Origin: Candidatus Uhrbacteria bacterium
GTDB taxonomy: Bacteria; Patescibacteriota; Patescibacteriia; UBA9934
Length of the DNA stretch: 38,127 nt
NCBI GenBank assembly: GCA_030688135.1
Contig: JAUYIW010000022.1
Coordinates: 1-38,127, forward strand
Direction of reading: 5' to 3'
Shown here: positions 24,650-31,383 of the stretch, piece after piece
Numbering within the stretch: position 1 is the first letter of the stretch
How the letters are laid out: every line of letters begins with the position of its first letter
The notes under the pieces: generated by a model
Told to the model about the DNA's origin: nothing
Seen by the model: only the letters and a program-made list of their open reading frames with translations
Databases searched by the model: none
Position numbers and translations under genes: made by a program

Positions 24650-25492
24650 TTATTTATCCAGTTTGTCGGGTTTCTTCAGCCCCTTAGTTTCTTCGGACTT
24701 CAGCTTTCTCTCCACCTTTTTAATATCTTCCTCCGCGGGCAATCTTTCAGGCGTAATTCCACGACTCAACAGTGTCTTTCTCACACTTTGATTGTTTGTG
24801 ATGTGTTCTTCCGAAATAGACTGTTCAGATCGCAATCTTTTTTCTTTCGAATTAAAGATAGTGATCTCAGTCGCAAAATCTTTCGCTTTCAAAAGAATTG
24901 TCGGCTGAAAATCTGCGAGCGCGCGACTATCTGGTACTCCGAGCCTAGCTTTCATCTCTTGGGTGGTATAGCCAAATAACGCTTTATCTCCCTTGCTTCG
25001 AATCAATCCAAAATTTCTGTCGCTTCCTGTTTGCTCAAAGATAACACCTGAAAGCTTTTTCTCGGTCTCTGTCAATTTGTGTCGAGCTAGTAACCTTTCA
25101 GAGTCTTGAATGCGTTTCTCGATAACCTCGAACTTCCGCGTCTGTACCGCAAAGTAATTTTGTGCAAAAGCTATTTGTTCTTTTCGAGGATCACCGTTTT
25201 GGGCTATGAGGTAACAAGCATATCTAGTGAGCATGACATCCAGTATCTCTTTCTGAGCTCCTTTGGGCATTTGGATCGTTTTCCCAGCGTCGGCAAAATG
25301 ATCCGATACCTTGTGACCCGTGTTTTCACAGGCTATTTTGGCCTTTGAAATAACACCCAAAAAGTTGTCCCACTTGTCATAGCCAAGGAGTTGTTGCAAA
25401 TCACGAGCAAGCCAGAACTCTACGCCATTGTCTGTTTTATTGGCATATTGCTCAAAATTATTCGTTAACGATTGTATAATTTCTTTTTTCAT
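24650..25492 (-). CDS. dinD: DNA damage-inducible protein D
   Basis: 280 aa, full length. The N-terminal part has FWLARDLQQLLGYDKWDNFLGVISKAK in pieces (ARDLQQLLGYDKWDNF is the BRO/DinD-type signature) and DVMLTRYACYLIAQNGD. In E. coli DinD inhibits RecA-mediated strand exchange, and it is frequently carried inside type I restriction clusters. It may limit the SOS or repair response to breaks made by HsdR. It lies 2 nt after the small basic gene and 2 nt before hsdR. Confidence 0.92.
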   Translation of the reverse strand: MKKEIIQSLTNNFEQYANKTDNGVEFWLARDLQQLLGYDKWDNFLGVISKAKIACENTGHKVSDHFADAGKTIQMPKGAQKEILDVMLTRYACYLIAQNGDPRKEQIAFAQNYFAVQTRKFEVIEKRIQDSERLLARHKLTETEKKLSGVIFEQTGSDRNFGLIRSKGDKALFGYTTQEMKARLGVPDSRALADFQPTILLKAKDFATEITIFNSKEKRLRSEQSISEEHITNNQSVRKTLLSRGITPERLPAEEDIKKVERKLKSEETKGLKKPDKLDK

Positions 25493-25494
25493 AG

Positions 25495-25740
25495 TTATTT
25501 TTTCTTTTTTCCAACTCTAATAATCGGATCAAGATTATTTTTCTTTTTGCGATCAGGATTTGACTGTAGAAATTTTGCTTGTCCTTTTCTTTTTACAGTG
25601 TGGTAACCAGGCAAATTTCCTGCGTCGGCTTTTTTAATTAATTCCTTATTTTGTTTTTCAGTAAGATTCTTTAAATCTATAGAGCGAACATTTCTACCTG
25701 TCGATGTCTCTTTTATTGTTTTGTGTGTTTTATTTTTCAT
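25495..25740 (-). CDS. small basic protein of the RM operon
   Basis: 81 aa, very basic, with lysine-rich ends (KNKTHKTIKET; VGKKKK). The middle has PGYHTVKRKGQAKFLQSNPD. Not recognised. It lies 17 nt after hsdS and 2 nt before dinD in the same direction, so it is probably translated. It could bind DNA or RNA. Confidence 0.65.
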   Translation of the reverse strand: MKNKTHKTIKETSTGRNVRSIDLKNLTEKQNKELIKKADAGNLPGYHTVKRKGQAKFLQSNPDRKKKNNLDPIIRVGKKKK

Positions 25741-25757
25741 AAGCGCTTTATTATTTG

Positions 25758-27038
25758 TTAATTTTTAACTCTCACCCTCCCACTCAATAAATCCTGCATC
25801 AGACCTTTTTTGAGGAGGGTAAGTTTTTCTTTTAATTTCTTATTGATCAAAATTTTCTCATTTACCGCTGATATTATATTGGCAATTTCTCTTTGTTCCG
25901 AAATTGGTATCAGTGGGATTTCTACTTGCTCAAGGCTCCCGACAGGAAGCTGTGGTTGAGCAGAGCCAGATCCCATACTTGAATACTTCGCCTCCATTTG
26001 CGGACTTGAAAAATATCTATATAAAAACACCGGGTCAAATTGATCTCCATGTCGCACTATAAGCATCCCAGAGTTAATACGGATATTATCAAAGGAAATT
26101 TTCTCATCGTAATATGCGACATTTCCAACAGTTCCTCTTGAAGTCAAAATAATATCTCCTCGCTCGAGCTTACCTTTTCGCAATGCTCGGTCTTTTTCTT
26201 GGGAGATAAAGCTTGCCTCATCAAAAATGAATCCGTTTTTGCTCACATTTTTAGCACTAAGAAACAGACAGAATCCTTCGGGTGAGAAATCTTCTTGTTT
26301 TGGATAATTCGTACCTCTGTCTCCATCAATTAACTTTATCGAGGAATTTCTTATGCTTACCACGTCCCACTCCTTAGGAATCTGTCCGATTTTTGTTTCC
26401 TTGAATTTTGTATGCCCAATCCCGCGAGTAAAAAGCTGTTGCATCAACCCGCGCTTGAGCTTTTCTGTCGCCTCAATCACTCCCTGCGTTTTCGCAATAT
26501 CCTCATCCACCGCCCCCAAAATCTCCGCAATTTTTTTCTGTTCTTTTTTTGATTTAGGAATGACAATTTCTAGATTTTTTATGTTACTTCCATACAAATG
26601 GACTATGGTTGTACCTTGCCCAAGTTTTCCGATTTCATTTTTTTTGTAATGAGTTAGATAGTATGCTAGGAAATTCGGATCATACGAATCAGCCTTTTTT
26701 CTCAAAATATTTATATCACCACCTAAAAGCACCGCATTTTCATTTAGTGCTGAGGCAATCGCGAGATCTCTAGCAACTGTTGTTGTAGATCCAGGAATAA
26801 GTATGTCACCATTGACTGAAGGAATACCCGCGTTTGAATTAGTCCTACTTTTTACATCTTCAATAACTTCGTCGTAAGTCGTAAATAGTTCCCCATACAG
26901 AACGCACTTATTTTTACCAGATGGGTCAATATCTTTTTTTGAGAGACCCTGTCCCTTCATGACATAGCAAATATCATCAACAAAAGTACTTTGCCATCCG
27001 TTCGGAATATTTTGTTGTGCTGTATTATTTTTTGTCAT
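25758..27038 (-). CDS. hsdS: type I specificity subunit S
   Basis: 426 aa. It chooses the bipartite DNA target. Two target-recognition domains (about 1-155 and 215-365), each followed by a conserved helical spacer: KKEQKKIAEILGAVDEDI...LKRGLMQQLF and ISEQREIANIISAVNEKI...LKKGLMQDLL. The two arms differ in sequence, so the target halves should be different. The start overlaps the preceding gene by 14 nt. Confidence 0.95.
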   Translation of the reverse strand: MTKNNTAQQNIPNGWQSTFVDDICYVMKGQGLSKKDIDPSGKNKCVLYGELFTTYDEVIEDVKSRTNSNAGIPSVNGDILIPGSTTTVARDLAIASALNENAVLLGGDINILRKKADSYDPNFLAYYLTHYKKNEIGKLGQGTTIVHLYGSNIKNLEIVIPKSKKEQKKIAEILGAVDEDIAKTQGVIEATEKLKRGLMQQLFTRGIGHTKFKETKIGQIPKEWDVVSIRNSSIKLIDGDRGTNYPKQEDFSPEGFCLFLSAKNVSKNGFIFDEASFISQEKDRALRKGKLERGDIILTSRGTVGNVAYYDEKISFDNIRINSGMLIVRHGDQFDPVFLYRYFSSPQMEAKYSSMGSGSAQPQLPVGSLEQVEIPLIPISEQREIANIISAVNEKILINKKLKEKLTLLKKGLMQDLLSGRVRVKN

Positions 27039-27780
27039 GTTTTGGTTTATGTTTCGATAGATGTGGGTCGGAAAGCATCACCTCCTTGAGGCGATCATTT
27101 TCTGTCTTCAAAATTTTCATCTTTTCAAGAAAATCTTCTTGAAATTCAAAAATGTTGAAGTCTTTGTTTACGCCATAAAATAAATCTAGTGCACCCATTA
27201 CTAAGTTCGCTGTAGCCCAAAGATCGGTTTTAATATGGCGGTCTTCTGAGCAATCAAAAAATTGTGTTTTAAATTTACCATCAACAAGACCCGAAGATGT
27301 CCGGTGAGCGTCTACAATATTTGCATGTGATGATAGTGCGTTGGTTTGACCTTTGTATTGTTTCAAAGACGCACTTCCGTCAGGGTATTTCTCATCAAGC
27401 CATTTATACATTTTTTTCTTCAAGTCATCATTGGGGTTCATCATTCCGTCCTCATCAATCAATGCAAACTTCTCTTTGTCTTTTTCAGGATCATTTTTAC
27501 CAATCGCAAATGATCCCCAGGCGGCTGCTTCTGATGCAAACCTAAGGTTAAAATTTGTCTGTATGTGATGGAAACGAACTGCTGATAAAAAAGCTAGTAT
27601 AATATGCTTCTGAAATGAACTGAGAAAAAGTAAAAAGTAAAAACTATTCGGATCAACTTTTTTTATAAACGAGTGGGCAAAATCCACCGCATACTCTGCG
27701 TGCAGAAAAAACTCCTCATTCATTAACTTGGCATTTTGAACTAATTCGTTTTCAGATTTTGAAATTTCTGCGACATTCAT
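27025..27780 (-). CDS. unknown protein between hsdM and hsdS
   Basis: 251 aa, soluble, with no clear TM anchor. One hydrophobic helix, FYFLLFLSSFQKHIILAFLSAVRFHH, described here by its parts FYFLLFLSSF and ILAFLSAVRFHH, lies at about 48-73. A His/Asn motif SSHANIVDAHRTSSG is at about 150. The C-terminus is a predicted coiled coil ending in a His/Lys-rich tail (HLSKHKPKHDKK). It starts 3 nt after hsdM and overlaps hsdS by 14 nt, so it belongs to the operon. I do not recognise it. Confidence 0.75.
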   Translation of the reverse strand: MNVAEISKSENELVQNAKLMNEEFFLHAEYAVDFAHSFIKKVDPNSFYFLLFLSSFQKHIILAFLSAVRFHHIQTNFNLRFASEAAAWGSFAIGKNDPEKDKEKFALIDEDGMMNPNDDLKKKMYKWLDEKYPDGSASLKQYKGQTNALSSHANIVDAHRTSSGLVDGKFKTQFFDCSEDRHIKTDLWATANLVMGALDLFYGVNKDFNIFEFQEDFLEKMKILKTENDRLKEVMLSDPHLSKHKPKHDKK

Positions 27781-27783
27781 AAA

Positions 27784-29493
27784 TTAATATTTCAGTTCTT
27801 TTAGATACATCTCGACCTTTTTATCAATTGCTTCGCGATCTTTTTCAATTTCTTTCACCTCGCTCCACACGGTTTTTACATCCACCACCACCTCATCCTC
27901 AGCATTTTCTACATAGCGACGAACATTAAGATTGAATTCATTTTCCTCAAGCTCCTTAATATCTACGACACGAGCATATTTTTCAATATCTCGGTATTCC
28001 TTAAATGCTGATACCATTTTCTCGATGTCCTTCTTGCGAAGGCGGTTTTGATTTTTGCCTTCCTCATAGTCTTGCTCTGCATCAATGATGAGAATTTTGT
28101 TCTTATGAGCTTCTGGTTTGTTTTTGTTGAATATCACAATCGCCGCTGGAATACCTGTGCCGTAGAAAAGCTTTGCGGGGAGCGCGACGATGGCTTCAAT
28201 CAGGTCATTTTTGATAAGTTCTTCACGGATACGTCCCTCGGCACCACCACGGAAAAGTACGCCATGTGGAAGCACGATACCGGCGCGCCCGTTTTCATTC
28301 ATTGACTTCACCATATGAAGCACGAAAGCATAGTCGGCTTTTTTTGCTGGAGGCATTTCGTAGCCAGCCACTCGTCCGTATTTGTCAGATTTAAATATCT
28401 CGTATTCCCACTCCTTGATTGAGTACGGAGGATTTGCAACGCAAATATCGAACGTCTTAAGCGAACCGTCCGGGTTTAGAAATTTTGGATCGGCGAGTGT
28501 ATCTCCGCGCTGAATATCGGCGCTATCGAGCCCGTGGAGGAACATATTGATTTTTGCAATCGCGTATGTCCCGATATTGATTTCTTGCCCATAGAGATAG
28601 AGCGATCGAGCTTTCTTTTCTCCCGCTTCATTTTTGAGATAATGATACGCCTCCAATAAGAAGCCGCCTGAACCAACAGCCATGTCATAGATATGGTCTT
28701 TCTCGTGTGGTTTCAAAATGTTTATAATCACACGCTCAACTTCACGAGGGGTATAGAATTCTCCGCCTTTTTTGCCCGCATCCGCTGCGAACTGCTCAAT
28801 AAGATATTCGTATGCGTCCCCTAGGAGATCAGAACTTATATAAGTATCTCCGAAATTGTGTTGTGAGAAATGATTGATGAGACGCTGGAGCGTTTCGTTG
28901 GGAAATTTGTCTTTGTTAGCAAAATCTAAGTCGTCAAAAATCTTGTCCAGTTTTGGACTATTTGCGTTTGTGAGTTTATCAAAAATCTCATTGAGCTTTT
29001 GACCAATGCCACCAGCTTGTTTTTGGACTACTTCCCAGCGACAATCTTTTGGAACTTGAAAACGATGATTGTGATCTGCTCGTGCGACTTCTTCATCGTG
29101 ATATTCTTCAAGGAATTTTTTATATTCCTCATCCCAAGAATCACTTATGCGTTTATAAAAAAGAAGTCCGAAAATATATTTCTTATAATCCGAGCTATCA
29201 ATTTTTCCACGCAAGATGTCCGCACTTCTCCAAAGAAACTGCTTTAATTGAGTGAGATTCATTTTCCCTGCGTCGTCTGTAAGTGAGGCATTGAAACCTT
29301 TCATGATACTTTTGTCATTCGCAATTCGCTCGATGTCTTCGGGACGATATTTTCGATCGCCGCGAGGACCAACACGCAGAGGGGTGATGAGCCCCTTTTT
29401 CTCCCAATTACGAAGCGTGTCTTGGTGAATACCAAAAATGCTTGATACTTCGCTAATTGAAAGTAATGCCTTCTCGTTTAATGTTTTTTTCAT
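27784..29493 (-). CDS. hsdM: type I methyltransferase subunit M with N-terminal MerR-type HTH
   Basis: 569 aa. Residues about 10-58 form a MerR-like winged HTH (LSISEVSSIFGIHQDTLRNW, KKGLITPLRVGPRGDRKYRPEDIERI). A normal HsdM follows: N-terminal helical domain (NLTQLKQFLWRSADILRGK), SAM motif DMAVGSGGFLLEA and catalytic NPPY (VANPPYSIKEW), i.e. an adenine-N6 methylase. HsdM usually lacks the HTH. It is the first gene of the operon and faces a promoter with four TCATAGST-type sites, so it may repress its own operon. Confidence 0.93.
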   Translation of the reverse strand: MKKTLNEKALLSISEVSSIFGIHQDTLRNWEKKGLITPLRVGPRGDRKYRPEDIERIANDKSIMKGFNASLTDDAGKMNLTQLKQFLWRSADILRGKIDSSDYKKYIFGLLFYKRISDSWDEEYKKFLEEYHDEEVARADHNHRFQVPKDCRWEVVQKQAGGIGQKLNEIFDKLTNANSPKLDKIFDDLDFANKDKFPNETLQRLINHFSQHNFGDTYISSDLLGDAYEYLIEQFAADAGKKGGEFYTPREVERVIINILKPHEKDHIYDMAVGSGGFLLEAYHYLKNEAGEKKARSLYLYGQEINIGTYAIAKINMFLHGLDSADIQRGDTLADPKFLNPDGSLKTFDICVANPPYSIKEWEYEIFKSDKYGRVAGYEMPPAKKADYAFVLHMVKSMNENGRAGIVLPHGVLFRGGAEGRIREELIKNDLIEAIVALPAKLFYGTGIPAAIVIFNKNKPEAHKNKILIIDAEQDYEEGKNQNRLRKKDIEKMVSAFKEYRDIEKYARVVDIKELEENEFNLNVRRYVENAEDEVVVDVKTVWSEVKEIEKDREAIDKKVEMYLKELKY

Positions 29494-29496
29494 ATT

Positions 29497-29563
29497 TCAT
29501 AGGTTATCATAGGTGCTATACTCCTGTCAAGCTTTTTATGAAATATCATAGCTTTTCATAGGT
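29497..29563 (-). promoter_or_regulatory. four-site operator/promoter of the RM operon
   Basis: TCATAGGT at 29497, 29507 and 29556 and TCATAGCT at 29546: two pairs, each with 10-bp spacing, their first sites 49 bp apart. Between them lies a minus-strand -35, TTGACA (29525-29530). TATGAT at 29506-29511 is a possible -10 with a short 13-nt spacer. A TATGA half-site at 29537 is inverted to the one at 29546. One pair flanks the start side and one lies upstream of the -35, a layout suited to cooperative binding. Confidence 0.75.
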
Positions 29564-29737
29564 TACAACCGTGCCGTAGATTTTAACCTCCTCCACAAAC
29601 TCCTCCACCATAGCCGTATTATCCTTCAACCAAATATACCAAAATAAGAACAATTCTTCGGAAAGCCGCCAATGCACTCTCATCCACACGTCCATTTCCG
29701 AGTCCGAAACACTTGAAATTTGTTTAGAATCAGCCAT
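29546..29737 (-). CDS. possible small acidic ORF upstream of hsdM
   Basis: 63 aa from ATG 29737 (MADSKQISSVSDSEMD), with GGAAG 5 nt upstream; a TTG at 29761 would add eight residues. It has an aromatic stretch (ELFLFWYIWL) and an acidic end. Its 3' end lies within the hsdM operator. It may encode a control peptide or be chance. Confidence 0.3.
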   Translation of the reverse strand: MADSKQISSVSDSEMDVWMRVHWRLSEELFLFWYIWLKDNTAMVEEFVEEVKIYGTVVTYEKL

Positions 29738-29761
29738 TTCTTCTTCCGGCTGATGTTCCAA

Positions 29762-30132
29762 ATATTCCTATACAGTCATCCTTTTCTTTACCAACCCTTC
29801 GGTTTCCGGTTCCAATCGCGTTAATGACCCCCCACCAAAAACAAACTCCGCTCCATCTGAATCAGGTGAAGTGGAGTTTGTTTATCGGTATGTGTCTACG
29901 TATATTTACGTTCTAAAATAAGCCCAAACATATTAAAAATTCAACACAATTGCAACGATCGCGACAAATCTGTAAAACTTTTAATATCATTATGACTATA
30001 GATCAATCCTACGGGTTCAGAACGATTGACTTCTAGAATAGAAGATTTATTAAATATGTCCGTACTACCATAGAAATCATCTATCTAATAACAACCCTTC
30101 CCTCGCGTCTTCTTAAACCGCTATAATTCAAA
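29762..30132. other. non-coding spacer
   Basis: No gene. Contains a perfect 11-bp inverted repeat, AAACAAACTCC (29839-29849) with GGAGTTTGTTT (29873-29883), a likely bidirectional terminator. The rest is AT-rich and unremarkable. Confidence 0.5.
29839..29883. terminator. 11-bp stem inverted repeat
   Basis: AAACAAACTCC and GGAGTTTGTTT pair perfectly around a 23-nt loop. T-rich sides in both directions. No gene lies close by, so its target transcript is unclear. Confidence 0.45.
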
Positions 30133-30178
30133 GCCCCCGCAGTGCAGATCAAGTCAGACTTGATTGCACCGCAGGGGC
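30133..30178 (-). terminator. terminator of the lipoprotein gene 30189-30683
   Basis: GCCCCcGC-GTGC-ATCAAG pairs with CTTGAT-GCAC-GC-GGGGC in one long interrupted stem; on the minus strand it is followed by TTTGAATT. It lies 10 nt beyond the stop codon. Confidence 0.75.
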
Positions 30179-30188
30179 ACGCTTGACA

Positions 30189-30683
30189 TCACCCGTTGTT
30201 CACCTCGAGACGACCATTGCTCTCCCAGAAATCCCAGACTCCCTCGGACTCCCACGTGATGTAGGTAGTCTCGCCCTGGGTGTTTTCGTCCGTGAAGAGC
30301 GAGAGCTGGGGGCCGGAACCGTACACGATAAGCCCCGTGCACTCGGCGTCAAAATGCGAAGGCACGTCGTAGAAGATGAACTCGAACACTCCGTTGTCGA
30401 GAATAAAGGTCTCGGCCACCTGTTCCATCTCACCTTCGTTAGTTTCGAAGGTGCAGGTAACGGTCGCGTCGGAGTAGCCGCTATAGTAGGCGGCCCACTC
30501 GATGGTCATCGAATTGTCGGGCTCGGCGGAGCCGTATCCACCGCTGCCGTCTTCGTCGTACTCACCGCAGAAGACGACCTCCCCGCCTTCGTAGCAGACG
30601 CCGAGAGCTTCAGTTTCGCACCCGGTCAGGCCGAGGGTGAGGAACAGGCCGACGAGACTCATGAAGAAGTTGCTGAAACGCAT
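30189..30683 (-). CDS. small lipoprotein of unknown function
   Basis: 164 aa. Signal peptide FFMSLVGLFLTLGLTGC with a perfect lipobox LTGC, Cys22. The mature part is acidic, rich in Glu, Gly, Tyr and Ser (GEYDEDGSGGYGSAEPD), beta-prone, with spaced Cys (VCYEG, VFCGE, VTCTF, AECTG), perhaps two disulfides. SD AAAGGA about 8 nt upstream. G+C-rich relative to neighbours. No family recognised; it should be anchored outside the cytoplasmic membrane. Confidence 0.8.
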   Translation of the reverse strand: MRFSNFFMSLVGLFLTLGLTGCETEALGVCYEGGEVVFCGEYDEDGSGGYGSAEPDNSMTIEWAAYYSGYSDATVTCTFETNEGEMEQVAETFILDNGVFEFIFYDVPSHFDAECTGLIVYGSGPQLSLFTDENTQGETTYITWESEGVWDFWESNGRLEVNNG

Positions 30684-30695
30684 GTTGCGTCCTTT

Positions 30696-30708
30696 GGGGC
30701 AAAGCCCC
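30696..30708 (-). promoter_or_regulatory. hairpin beside the lipoprotein RBS
   Basis: GGGGC-TTT-GCCCC immediately upstream of AAAGGACGCAAC-ATG on the minus strand. It could shield or expose the SD, or protect the 5' end. Confidence 0.4.
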
Positions 30709-30750
30709 GGTTTATTTTTGAATTTTGCTAAGAACCATCACTGGCCAGAA

Positions 30751-30778
30751 ACAATATTCTGATCAACGATAGTTCCAA
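30751..30778 (-). promoter_or_regulatory. possible promoter of 30189-30683
   Basis: On the minus strand TTGGAA (30773-30778), 16 nt, TATTGT (30751-30756). The same -10, TATTGT, is used at 37419. Confidence 0.4.
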
Positions 30779-30788
30779 AATGAACGAA

Positions 30789-30836
30789 AAAGGCAGGCTT
30801 TGGTAACTCAACTGAGAGGTACAAAAACCTGCCTTT
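30789..30836. terminator. inverted repeat, possible bidirectional terminator
   Basis: AAAGGCAGG (30789-30797) pairs with CCTGCCTTT (30828-30836) around a 30-nt loop. Both flanks have A or T runs. A second small hairpin ACAGAC/GTCTGT follows at about 30857-30874. Confidence 0.45.
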
Positions 30837-30937
30837 GTCAGCGAATCGATCTCCGAACAGACACATTGGTCTGTCCCTACACGAAAACTGACTTGTCCTT
30901 AACCCCCGGACTAGGGCTCTCTCCTGTAATTGGGAAG

Positions 30938-31224
30938 GTTCGTCTGGATGGACTCTGTTCGTTGCGACCCTGTCGACCTGCGGCCGCGTTCATCTGTCGG
31001 CTGAGGGTTCGTTCAGGCCTCGAGGGTTCATCCAACGGTTTGTTCGTTGGCCAACTGACGACTGGCTTTGGCCGTTCGTCTGGCGGACGTGGGTTCATTC
31101 GTGGTGCGAAGGTTCGTCTGGATGGACTCTGTTCGTTGCGACCCTGTCGACCTGCGGCCGCGTTCATCTGACGACTGAGGGTTCGTTCAGGCCTCGAAGG
31201 TTCATCAAACGGTTTGTTCAAATA
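30938..31224. repeat. array of GTTC-headed units with 174-bp super-repeat
   Basis: Fourteen GTTC-headed units, most starting GTTCRTY. Successive distances are 19, 31, 19, 19, 16, 32, 19, 19, then the first five repeat as 19, 31, 19, 19, 16. The copy starting at 30938 therefore recurs 174 bp later at 31112 with only a few changes over about 112 bp. G+C-rich within AT-rich DNA. 174 is a multiple of three, and open frames exist on both strands, but both predicted proteins are low-complexity and I do not call a gene. It may be a protein-binding array or a repeated RNA. Confidence 0.8.
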
Positions 31225-31362
31225 ACATTCGCTACGGTGCCGGCATCCTAATTTACAAAATGTACTATACCACATTTTGGCACTTTTGTCAAGCCCTGGG
31301 GTTGATATTTTGGCTAAAATTAGCCACGCTTCCAAACCTAGCCAAATTTCAAAATCAATAAT
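31225..31362. other. spacer upstream of the lysozyme-like gene
   Basis: AT-rich, with GGCTAAAATTAGCC (a 14-bp dyad at about 31313-31326) and CTAGCCAAATTT (31338-31349), the latter also present upstream of greA (1441). No gene. Confidence 0.4.
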
Positions 31363-31365
31363 ATG

Positions 31366-31374
31366 TGCTATAAT
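31366..31374 (+). promoter_or_regulatory. extended -10 promoter of the lysozyme-like gene
   Basis: TGCTATAAT with the hexamer at 31369-31374, 9 nt before ATG 31384. No SD. A leaderless or nearly leaderless mRNA is expected. Confidence 0.65.
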
Positions 31375-31383
31375 AACAGCACT

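Noticed and set aside
30009-30016. ACGGGTTC as an att site matching the tRNA-Ala T arm
   Set aside because: Only 8 bp match and no integrase is present; expected by chance at this length.
30877-31335. Open frame across the GTTC array on the minus strand (and another on the plus strand)
   Set aside because: Both translate to repetitive low-complexity sequence, have no SD, and owe their length to the 174-bp repeat being a multiple of three. Kept as a repeat array.
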